Source: Edaphochlamys debaryana (taxonomy: Eukaryota > Chlorophyta > Chlorophyceae > Chlamydomonadales). Taken from it: 64,000 bases of DNA. How positions within the stretch are numbered: position 1 is the stretch's first letter; the number at the start of each line of letters is the position of its first letter. Shown here piece by piece: positions 48,601 to 57,075 of the stretch. The stretch covers positions 1 through 64,000 of the forward strand of contig JAEHOE010000082.1 in assembly GCA_016858145.1 (NCBI GenBank), written 5' to 3'. The notes beneath the pieces were generated by a model. That model was given only the letters and a program-made list of their open reading frames with translations, was not told the origin of the DNA and made no database searches. Position numbers and translations under genes: made by a program.

Positions 48601-49891
48601 GATACCCCAGGACCAGGCAAGATGGGCTGCTGTGCTCCCTACGGGGGTCGCCTTCCTGCGCCCCATTGAACGCGCGTTTCTCTCACGGAATGGCTCTCCC
48701 GCTAAAGAACCCCCAGGTCACCAAGCCCTTGCCCCAATGCCCTTTGACCCTGCAGGTGCGGGCGGAGTTGGAGGTTGCGGGGCTTGCCCCTCGCGCTCAG
48801 CAGCTGGAGACGGGGGTGAGCTGGAGGGCGCAGTACGCCCGCTGCCTGTTATGTCTGGAAAAGCTGAGAGGGTTTGAGGCAGTGGACACAGCGGGGTCGT
48901 CGGTGCCTCTGTCCCTGCTGCGGCCAGGCGCAGACGCTATCACTCTGCGGCAGCGGCCAGCTATCATCCGCAGCCTAGAGCAGGAGACGACCGCTCTTGA
49001 GCGCCTGCACGGGGTCAGCTGGCGATCCCTACCTGTGACAGACGCCAACGTCCAGGGAGGCTTGGCCGAGCTCGCCCTCGCGGAATCAGGCAGGCTGTGC
49101 GGAGAAATCGAGGTGCGCGGCATAGGACAAGTACATGTGGTCATAGTGCTGTTGCCGTACTGCCGGAGTGCGCACTCGCTCTAAGCCAATTACGATATGC
49201 TTCGTACCTACTGCCCCCCGCCGCCCCTGTCCGTGCCCGCATCCCTCCTGCCCCCCCCCAGAGCGCCGTGCTGGACTGCTATGGGCTGGAGCTCGTGGTC
49301 GCCAAGCTGTCGGGGCGAAAGAAGGACCAGAAGCGGGCCATCTTGGATAAGCAGCGGGCGAGGGCTAAAGTCAAGCAGCTCTGGGAGCAGCTGGAGGCTT
49401 GGTGCGCGGTTCCAGCAGCAAAGTCAAAGCCTGATCTCAAGGCGCTGTCCAGTGCCTTGAAGGCGGGCGATGCCCTGGCGAGAGCGTTCCGCCAGGAGTA
49501 CCCCTGGTCAGGAGAGGCCGTGCCATCGGACGGGGCAGCGGGCACTGCACCGACCCAGCAGGCAGGGCCCAACCTCCCGCGGATGCAGGCCTCGCTGCTT
49601 CGCGCCTACAAGGAGGAGGCACGGTGTCGCGAGGAGCGGGACCTGATTGAGCTGGAGATGAGGCGCGGCTTGCCATACTACGATCTACGTGTGTCACTGC
49701 TGCAGGCGGAGATCAGTGGGGCAACGCGGGGGCGCATCCCCACGCCCAGCGAAAGGCTGCTTTTGCAACAGCACCTCGCCCGGTGCGAGCGCATGCGTGC
49801 GTCGTTTGCAAGCCTGACGCGGGGCTCTGAGCCCCACGGCGGGGTCGGAGTTGCCGAGGCGAGCGAGGAAACGGACGAAGGTTTTGACTGA
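45671..49891 (+). CDS. KDZ-type (Kyakuja-Dileera-Zisupton) transposase
   Basis: Five in-frame exons: 45671-47848, 47965-48236, 48307-48616, 48756-49112, 49262-49891; 1,248 residues. The N-terminus is Lys/Arg-rich (KKRERDKKKGR, likely nuclear localisation), followed by an acidic stretch. A CxxC...CxxC pair (Cys159/162 and Cys194/197) matches the cysteine cluster of KDZ transposases. Then come seven 38-residue repeats, and the catalytic core: IHFDGNFKL (Asp655), GMGFALCRHG and TGERHAY, WWYDISCRYSKSF (Asp777), FLIPPWHVYAH, and GRGTGEPAE (Glu838). Together these resemble the D-D-E RNase H-type core of the superfamily; the catalytic assignment is inferred. A basic/coiled-coil C-terminus ends in EETDEGFD. 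The intron at 48617 seems to begin with GC. It would cut and reinsert the element. Confidence 0.88.
46660..47410 (+). repeat. 114-bp coding tandem repeat in transposase (~7 units)
   Basis: Each unit encodes 38 residues containing GLTGRPTKPAEAGALGRGE followed by an Ala-rich half. Units are nearly identical (Lys/Glu exchange in TKP/TEP), so the array is young and its copy number probably varies. It lies between the zinc cluster and the catalytic core. Confidence 0.92.
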
Positions 49892-51367
49892 GGCCCGCGG
49901 CGAAAGGCCGAAACAAATGAGGACCGCAATGTTGTACTGTGGGGTGGGCGCTTGCTGACTTGCTGTGTGGGGGGTCTGCCATGCTTAGGGTTGTGCCGCG
50001 GATGGGCCTAGGTGAAGCCTGCCGTGGGCCCTTGCGGACATGCAATGTTTGGGGGTGGGGCGTCTGCCATGCTTAGGGTTGTGCTGCGGATGGGCCTAGG
50101 GGAAGCCTGCTGTGGGCCCTTGCGGACTTGCATTGGTTGGGGTGGGGGGTCTGCAGTGCTGAAGGTTGCGCTGCGGACGGTCCTATGGGAAGTGAAGGTA
50201 AGGCCGTGTGAAGGAAGAGAATGCAAAAGGTTAAAGAGACGTGGAGCCAGGAATGGAGGGAAGGGGCTGGATGAAAGGCCAATCACGTGCTAGAGCAGTG
50301 AGCGTATAGCTCTTACCAGAGCTCCCCCCGCCCGCGCCCAAGCCACTGCCTGCCCACCTTAACCCCTCAGCAGTCTTGTCGGGGATGCTGCTGAGATGGG
50401 AAGCAGGGCGACGGGCAGCAGAAGTAACCGCACGGCTTTCCTAGATAGCTAGGCTGGGCGGTGGTCGGAGGGCATAGCCTCCATTCAGAGCACACGCCCA
50501 TGTGTACGCAAGCGCAGGCACCCAACGGTTCCTTGCCATTGCCTCTCTCCCACGGTTCGCACGCACACACACCGCCCCACTAGCCCTAGCAACACCACAG
50601 GCTGACTCAACGCTGCGGGACACTCTCTAGCGGGACTGGCGGCACTGGCGACCGCCTGCACGCACAACACCGGGTGCCTCAAAGAAGGTACCGCTTGCGT
50701 GCGCGGCTGCTACTAGGTTTGCCCCTGCCTCCCCGATGTACACTGCTGGCGCCCTGGAATCCACCGCAGACGTGTGCCACTGCTTAGGAACAGGTCTGTA
50801 TGCGCATGGTTCGTCTGGGCCGGGATGAGTTGTGGGCACTCTATGCGAGAGGGCCAGTGAGATCTGCTGGCCGCTGGCGGTTGGGGGCCTGGAGCTGCGT
50901 GTGCCCTCGTGCACAGCAGGACACGTCTGTTCACTGCCCCAAAGGCGCGGAGTCCTACTGCTTGAAGCATCACCCTCCCTCCAGCCGCAGCAAACCCCCA
51001 TCAACGTTCTGACTACGCTGCACGGCCCCTGTGAGCACCGCACCCTCCCTCCAGCCCTCCAACCCGCCATCCGCCTGTCACTCACCCTGCTCGCACGCAA
51101 TAGGACACGTCCATCCATCACCCCAACACGCCCCGGAGGCGCAAAGCCCTACTGCTCAAAGCACCGCACTCCCTTAAACCCGCCATCCGCCTGTCGCCCA
51201 CCCTGCTCGCAAGCAAAAGGACACGTCCATCCATCGCCCCAACACGCCCCGGAGGCGCAAAGCCCTACTGCTCAAAGCACCGCACTCCCTTAAACCCGCC
51301 ATCCGCCTGCCTGCAACCTGGTCTACGAGCCCCACTTAGCGCTCTTGGTCTCTGCGTGCAACCTGGT
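49892..51367. other. Non-coding middle of transposon with two small tandem repeats
   Basis: This lies between the convergent stop codons of the two element genes. An ~88-bp unit repeats about 2.7 times at 49970-50190, and a ~117-bp unit (starting near CCCGCCATCCGCCTG) repeats about twice at 51060-51310. It probably contains both 3' UTRs. No further gene is seen. Confidence 0.6.
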
Positions 51368-51401
51368 CTACGAGCCCCACTTAGCGCTCTTGGTCACTGT
51401 C
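51306..51401. repeat. 48-bp tandem duplication of the companion gene's 3' coding end
   Basis: The segment encoding TKSAKWGS plus the stop codon occurs twice in tandem, at about 51306-51353 and 51354-51401 on the plus strand. The second copy (51354-51401) is the one used by the reading frame. Confidence 0.85.
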
Positions 51402-54400
51402 CGCGTGGAGCGGCGGACACCCTCTGGCCCTTCACGTGGCTGCGGCTGGGGGGGTTGGGAGTGCTGGGGCCCGCGCCCGTTGACTTGGGCCCCGCTCTCG
51501 TCACCCACGCTGCCGAGCTCGCCGTCGGACGAAGAGCTCTCCTCGTCCTCCTCGTGTTGCCCCTCTCCGCCGCCCTCAGAACTCTGAGTTGAGCTTCCGG
51601 CAGTGTTGCCGTCATCCTCGCTCTCATCCTCGCTCTCGCTCAAGCCCGACTCCTCCGCGCCAGCCAGCCCGATCCCAGCACTTGAGGGCCCCGCTCCGCC
51701 CCCGCCGTTGCTTCCCTCCACGCGACCGACGCCTGATGCCCCCGCCGCAGGCCCCGTGCCTCCCCGCCCCGTGCCCGTGAGCCGGGTCCTGGCGCGCCCG
51801 GGGCTTGGGCTTTCCAGCACGTCGCTCTCCTCCTCGTCCCCGCTGCTCTGCCGGCCACGCCCTGCTCTGCCGCGGCCTCGCCCACGGCCCCGCGGTGCCC
51901 CGCGCCCTCTGCCCGCGACGGCCTCCGCACCAGACTTCGGCGGGCGGCCCGGTCCACGGGGCGGTAGCAGGTCACCGAGATGCCGCTTCACCCGCTCGAC
52001 TGCGCAGGTGGGGACCGCCGCCTGTGCCACAGCCAGGGCGTCCGTCGGATTGGAGTCCGCTCTCCTGAGCGCGGCCTCATAGGCATTGCGCAGGCTCTCG
52101 ATCTGCAACACGCAACACAACCGCCAGTGAGTTGGCGTGCAACAGAGGCAAGGCCCTGGTGCCGACAACTACCGAGCAGTATCTCCCCAGATCAGACCAG
52201 GTCGCACCTGGCGGGGCGTCGGCTGGCCCCACTTTAGCTTGCGCGCCTTCAGGGCTTCTCGCAGGTCCGGCAGGCTCCCCTTGCTGCCAAGGGCAGCGAA
52301 CAGGTCGCCCTCTCTCTTGCGCCAGCCATCGCTGTTGAGCTCCTCAAAACTTTTGAGGAGTTCCGCCTCCGGGTACTGGAACCGCTGCTTTGGGGGTCTC
52401 CCCCGCTTGGGCCCCACTGAGGGAAAGAAGGGGTCAAAGTAGGGGCAAAGGTCAGCATGGGCGACGGCGCATCGTAACTCGAAGCCGGCGGGGTGCTGGA
52501 GCGTGCCGCTTGGGGCAGGGGGCGGCTTGGGCGGGCGCTCAAGCCACCCCCGCAGCCCTGCCCACGCACCCACCCCCAAAACCCGACCTCCGCCAAACAC
52601 CCTGCAACTTGGAGGCTGGGCTGGTCTCCCCAACACAAGGCCACGACCGCGAGGGCACATCGTAACTCGAAGCCGGCGGGGTGCTGGAGCGTGCCGCTTG
52701 GGGCAGGGGGCGGCTTGGGCGGGCGCTCAAGCCACCCCCGCAGCCCTGCCCACGCACCCACCCCCAAAACCCGACCTCCGCCAAACACCCTGCAACTTGG
52801 AGGCTGGGCTGGTCTCCCCAACACAAGGCCACGACCGCGAGGGCACATCGTAACTCGAAGCCGGCGGGGTGCTGGAGCGTGCCGCTTGGGGCAGGGGGCG
52901 GCTTGGGCGGGCGCTCAAGCCACCCCCGCAGCCCTGCCCACGCACCCACCCCCAAAACCCGACCTCCGCCAAACACCCTGCAACTTGGAGGCTGGGCCGG
53001 TCTCCCCAACACAAGGCCACGACCGCGAGGGCACATCGTAACTCGAAGCCGGCGGGGTGCTGGAGCGTGCCGCTTGGGGCAGGGGGCGGCTTGGGCGGGC
53101 GCTCAAGCCACCCCCGCAGCCCTGCCCACGCACCCACCCCCAAAACCCGACCTCCGCCAAACACCCTGCAACTTGGAGGCTGGGCTGGTCTCCCCAACAC
53201 AAGGCCACGACCGCGAGGGCACATCGTAACTCGAAGCCGGCGGGGTGCTGGAGCGTGCCGCTTGGGGCAGGGGGCGGCTTGGGCGGGCGCTCAAGCCACC
53301 CCCGCAGCCCTGCCCACGCACCCACCCCCAAAACCCGACCTCCGCCAAACACCCTGCAACTTGGAGGCTGGGCTGGTCTCCCCAACACAAGGCCACGACC
53401 GCGAGGGCACATCGTAACTCGAAGCCGGCGGGGTGCTGGAGCGTGCCGCTTGGGGCAGGGGGCGGCTTGGGCGGGCGCTCAAGCCACCCCCGCAGCCCTG
53501 CCCACGCACCCACCCCCAAAACCCGACCTCCGCCAAACACCCTGCAACTTGGAGGCTGGGCTGGTCTCCCCAACACAAGGCCACGACCGCGAGGGCACAT
53601 CGTAACTCGAAGCCGGCGGGGTGCTGGAGCGTGCCGCTTGGGGCAGGGGGCGGCTTGGGCGGGCGCTCAAGCCACCCCCGCAGCCCTGCCCACGCACCCA
53701 CCCCCAAAACCCGACCTCCGCCAAACACCCTGCAACTTGGAGGCTGGGCTGGTCTCCCCAACACAAGGCCACGACCGCGAGGGCACATCGTAACTCGAAG
53801 CCGGCGGGGTGCTGGAGCGTGCCGCTTGGGGCAGGGGGCGGCTTGGGCGGGCGCTCAAGCCACCCCCGCAGCCCTGCCCACGCACCCACCCCCAAAACCC
53901 GACCTCCGCCAAACACCCTGCAACTTGGAGGCTGGGCCGGTCTCCCCAACACAAGGCCACGACCGCGAGGGCACATCGTAACTCGAAGCCGGCGGGGTGC
54001 TGGAGCGTGCCGCTTGGGGCCGGGGGTGTGCTTGAGCTCTGCCATCCCACCCAGAGACCAGACCCTGCTATACGGTCACGCCCCGCGCTCACCGCCGATA
54101 TTGAGGCCACCAGTGGCCACCTCCTCGTCTGCGGTCGGGTTCTCTGGGCTGGTGTCGTCAACATCTGGTGGCGGCCCAGCCCCACCGCCACGGACCCGCT
54201 CCTTCAGCCTTGCGTACTCTTGCCTGCCTCTGTTGAAGTCCGTCGTCTTCCTGTGTGCAGGCACGGGAATGCAGGGGCTTTTGAGCGGTTGTTCTAGGCG
54301 GTAGCCTTGTCCTGTGGTGGACACCATGCTGACCTGGCAAAGAAGCTCCGGAACTCCGACTGCCCTGTGGCGTTGGCCCACGCCACCAGTGGCCTGGCGA

Positions 54401-56222
54401 ACTGTCTGCCGGGAGTGTGGGTGATAGTGGATACGAGTGGAACCTCCCACGGAAACGCTTTGCTAGATGGGCCCGCGCCACCGCCGCCCTGCCCTGAGCC
54501 CGCGCTGTGGGTGGGGAGTGGGCTGCGGCGACGAGCAGGCGGCGAGGCGGCGGTGATGACAGCCGCGACTGCAGCCTCCACGTCAGCCCAGCCGCCGCCG
54601 CCGTCCTGCCCCGAGCGCGCGCTGCGGGTGGGAAGTGGGCTGCGGTGACCAGCGGGGGGCGAGGCGGCGGCGGCGGCAGCGGCGGCTGCAGCCCCCGCGT
54701 CAGCCCAGCCGCCGCCGCCGTCCTGCCCCGAGCGCGCGCTGCGGGTGGGAAGTGGGCTGCGGTGACCAGCGGAGGGCGAGGCGACGGCGGCGGCAGCGGC
54801 GGCTGCAGCCCCCGCGTCAGCCATGCCGCCGCCGTCCTGCCCCGAGCGCGCGCTGCGGGTGGGAAGTGGGCTGCGGTGACCAGCGGGGGGCGAGGCGGCG
54901 GCGGCGGCAGCGGCGGCTGCAGCCCCCGCGTCAGCCATGCCGCCGCCGCCGTCCTACCCCGAGCGCGCGCTGCGGGTGGGAAGTGGGCTGCGGTGACCAG
55001 CGGAGGGCGAGGCGACGGCGGCGGCAGCGGCGGCTGCAGCCCCCGCGTCAGCCATGCCGCCGCCGTCCTGCCCCGAGCGCGCGCTGCGGGTGGGAAGTGG
55101 GCTGCGGTGACCAGCGGGGGGCGAGGCGGCGGCGGCGGCAGCGGCGGCTGCAGCCCCCGCGTCAGCCATGCCGCCGCCGCCGTCCTGCCCCGAGCGCGCG
55201 CTGCGGGTGGGAAGTGGGCTGCGGTGACCAGCGGAGGGCGAGGCGACGGTGGCGGCAGCGGCGGCTGCAGCCCCCGCGTCAGCCATGCCGCCGCCGCCGT
55301 CCTGCCCCGAGCGCGCGCTGCGGGTGGGAAGTGGGCTGCGGTGACCAGCGGAGGGCGAGGCGACGGTGGCGGCAGCGGCGGCTGCAGCCCCCGCGTCAGC
55401 CATGCCGCCGCCGCCCTGCCCCCAGCGCGCGCTGCGGGCGGCGGGCGAGGCGGCAGCGGTGGCAGTCGCGGCCGCAGGCTCTTGGGTGACCCCGGTGCCA
55501 CCCAAACCTGCGTCAGCCTCCGCTGCCGCCTGGATATCCTCCCACGCCCTGCTGAGCACCGCCCTTGCGTCGCGGCATGTCTCGCCTGGGCACTGGCACC
55601 TCCGCACGCCGTCCGCTGAGAGGATCACCTGCCACATCTTGTACTCCCCGTTCTTCCCAGGGCGGCCCCCATTGCACAGGTGCCGCTGCCAGTAAGATCC
55701 GAATGCTGCTTTGAGGATGGGCCGGATCACCATCGTGAAGACCGCACGCGCCAGCACCTTCTCCAGGTCGGAGGGGTGTTGGATCGGTGGCAGGTCAGGC
55801 GCTGTGCGCCTGCCCTTCACCTGGACCTGAGGAAGGGGCTTCTGCAGCAGCAGAATAGCCTCGAGACGCGCTGCAGCTTCATCCGCCAGGTCGTCCACCA
55901 GGTCATCGTGCTCCATCCACCCGAACCGCAAGCTGTGAACGAGCCCCGACGAAGGCCGCGTGTAGAGCAGGCATGCTCCGGGCAGACAACGAATGACTTC
56001 GTTGACGAAGGCTTCTGGCCCAAACTCCGCATACAGCTTGCTGAACCTGTTCAGAAGGCTGCGATGCCTGTCAGCCAGCTGCCTCGCCACGGGTCCGGCC
56101 TGCACAGGACAGGTAGCAGAGGAGCAGAGGAGTCTCAGATGCAGGAGAGGCACGTAGAAGAGGTAACACGGTCCTTCACGGTCGCGCCACTGCGTGAAGA
56201 GCTTTCCCGAAACTGCTACCAT
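51368..56222 (-). CDS. Transposon companion gene, AT-hook protein (apparent in-frame stop)
   Basis: ATG at 56222 and stop at 51368 on the minus strand. The 5' exon begins MVAVSGKLFTQW, encodes a ~300-residue domain I do not recognise (including KAAFGSYWQRHLCNGG), then enters 38/39-residue repeats. One repeat carries TAG at 54954-54956 where its neighbours have CAG. The frame reopens after it and reads on to about 54360. The next clear exon ends at 54093 (donor GTGAGC), but the junction between the two is unresolved: either a short intron or a frameshift. Exon 52208-52416 follows (AT-hook GPKRGRPPKQ), then 51368-52102 (second AT-hook GPGRPPKSG, RGRGRGRG, acidic Ser/Glu region). A DNA-binding accessory to transposition is the likely role, inferred from AT-hooks and position. 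It may be non-functional in this copy. Confidence 0.6.
52471..54020. repeat. 188-bp satellite-like array, 8.3 units
   Basis: Units begin (ATCGTAACTCGAAGCCGG) at 52471, 52659, 52847, 53035, 53223, 53411, 53599, 53787 and 53975, exactly 188 bp apart, with only an occasional substitution (for example CTGGGCTGG/CTGGGCCGG). The whole array lies in the intron between donor 54093 and acceptor 52416 of the companion gene. Its high GC keeps several frames open in all units, but these are not taken as genes. Confidence 0.95.
54590..55440 (-). repeat. 114/117-bp coding tandem repeat in companion gene (~8 units)
   Basis: GACCAGCG landmarks fall at 54647, 54764, 54878, 54995, 55109, 55226 and 55343, i.e. 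114- and 117-bp steps differing by one codon. Each unit encodes AGHRSPLPTRSARSGQDGG and an Ala-rich half. The TAG at 54954 is a single-base change in one unit. Confidence 0.92.
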
Positions 56223-56262
56223 CAACACCACTTGTGCGCACCTTCGGCATGTCTGCTAACCT

Positions 56263-56658
56263 CTAGCAGCAGTGCATGAAGTTAGCATCGCTCCCATGGA
56301 GACCGCCGGTAGCTCTTTCTGTCCTCCGTATGTGCTGATTTAATGTCTATGTGAGTATGGGCAACGGTGGGGCGGGTCTCAAGGGTACGCGTGGCCGGTG
56401 CGGCATAGGGTTGGAGAGCGTTGCGATGGTCGCGGGGCCAACTTGCGGGGGCGGCCGCGCGCACCAGCCCGGAGGCTCACCCCTAGCTTCCTTATGCTAT
56501 AGCAGCTGAGCTGGAAGCGATCTGTGCGCTGTCAAAAATGCGGGCTCCGGTAATTATATATGCCGAGGGGCTAATCCCCCCCACGCACCGTGGAATCCGG
56601 GGTTTTTTCCCCTCCCCAACCCCCTTTTCCCGCACATGTGGGGAGCAGTCCATAGCTC
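56263..56658 (-). repeat. Right terminal inverted repeat (~396 bp) with promoter
   Basis: Mirror of the left repeat, with the TATA-like element at about 56551-56562 reading toward the element interior. The companion-gene ATG (56222) lies about 40 bp inside the repeat. Confidence 0.85.
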
Positions 56659-56666
56659 GGTGGGGC
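56659..56666. repeat. Target-site duplication, right (GGTGGGGC)
   Basis: Direct 8-bp copy of 45240-45247 just outside the right inverted repeat. Confidence 0.88.
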
Positions 56667-57075
56667 CGTGCCCTCCACCCTTGGCACAGGGCCCCTGCGA
56701 GCACAGACCTCCACCACGCTTGCGCGGGGCGGGATCATCACGTGGATCGGGCCAGCAATAGCAGCGCGATACCCGCCGTGCTCGAATGCCCGCCTCCCCT
56801 CATCAGGGGAGCTTTGGGCCAAGCACTCCGTGCCCTCATAGCACGTGCTATGTAGTGGCGTACAGCAGGTTACCGTACCGGCTTCACAGCTATATGTACG
56901 GCCCACTTGCCCATTAAACCGACACAAACTGCAACGCGGCACCGCTGCGATCCTCCCACCACTCCAGTGCCGGCTCTTAACCATTTCTCTAAGCCCAATT
57001 GACGCCAATACACCCACGTTTATACACGTGCCTGTCAACCTCCCAGGACAGGGAAGCAGCTTATGCACATCACTC
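56667..57075. other. Intergenic between transposon and F-box/ankyrin gene
   Basis: About 410 bp, no coding region seen. It holds the 3' flank of the minus-strand ankyrin gene. Confidence 0.5.

Larger units (their letters stand above)
45248..56658. mobile_element. Complete KDZ-superfamily DNA transposon, 11.4 kb
   Basis: The element starts and ends with matching inverted repeats (outermost bases GAGCTATGGACTGC at the left; its reverse complement at the right). It is flanked by identical 8-bp direct repeats GGTGGGGC at 45240-45247 and 56659-56666. It contains a five-exon transposase gene (+) with KDZ hallmarks and a convergent AT-hook companion gene (-). It also holds three tandem-repeat arrays and about 1.5 kb of non-coding DNA between the two 3' ends. 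An 8-bp target duplication is what has been described for Zisupton-type elements. The perfect duplication and ~97% similar terminal repeats suggest a fairly recent insertion. The transposase frame is fully open; the companion gene has an apparent in-frame stop. Confidence 0.9.

Noticed and set aside
52493..54304. Repeating ~182- and ~165-codon open frames in the 188-bp array
   Set aside because: They recur every 188 bp on both strands because the unit lacks stops; the array lies in an intron of the companion gene.
54507..55619. 370-codon plus-strand frame opposite the companion-gene repeats
   Set aside because: Gly/Ala/Ser low complexity created by the tandem repeat, with no unique sequence at either end resembling a protein.
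45248..56658. A TET/JBP-type dioxygenase inside the KDZ element
   Set aside because: Fungal KDZ elements often travel with TET/JBP genes, but no HxD...H/R dioxygenase pattern was seen in the companion protein or elsewhere in the element.
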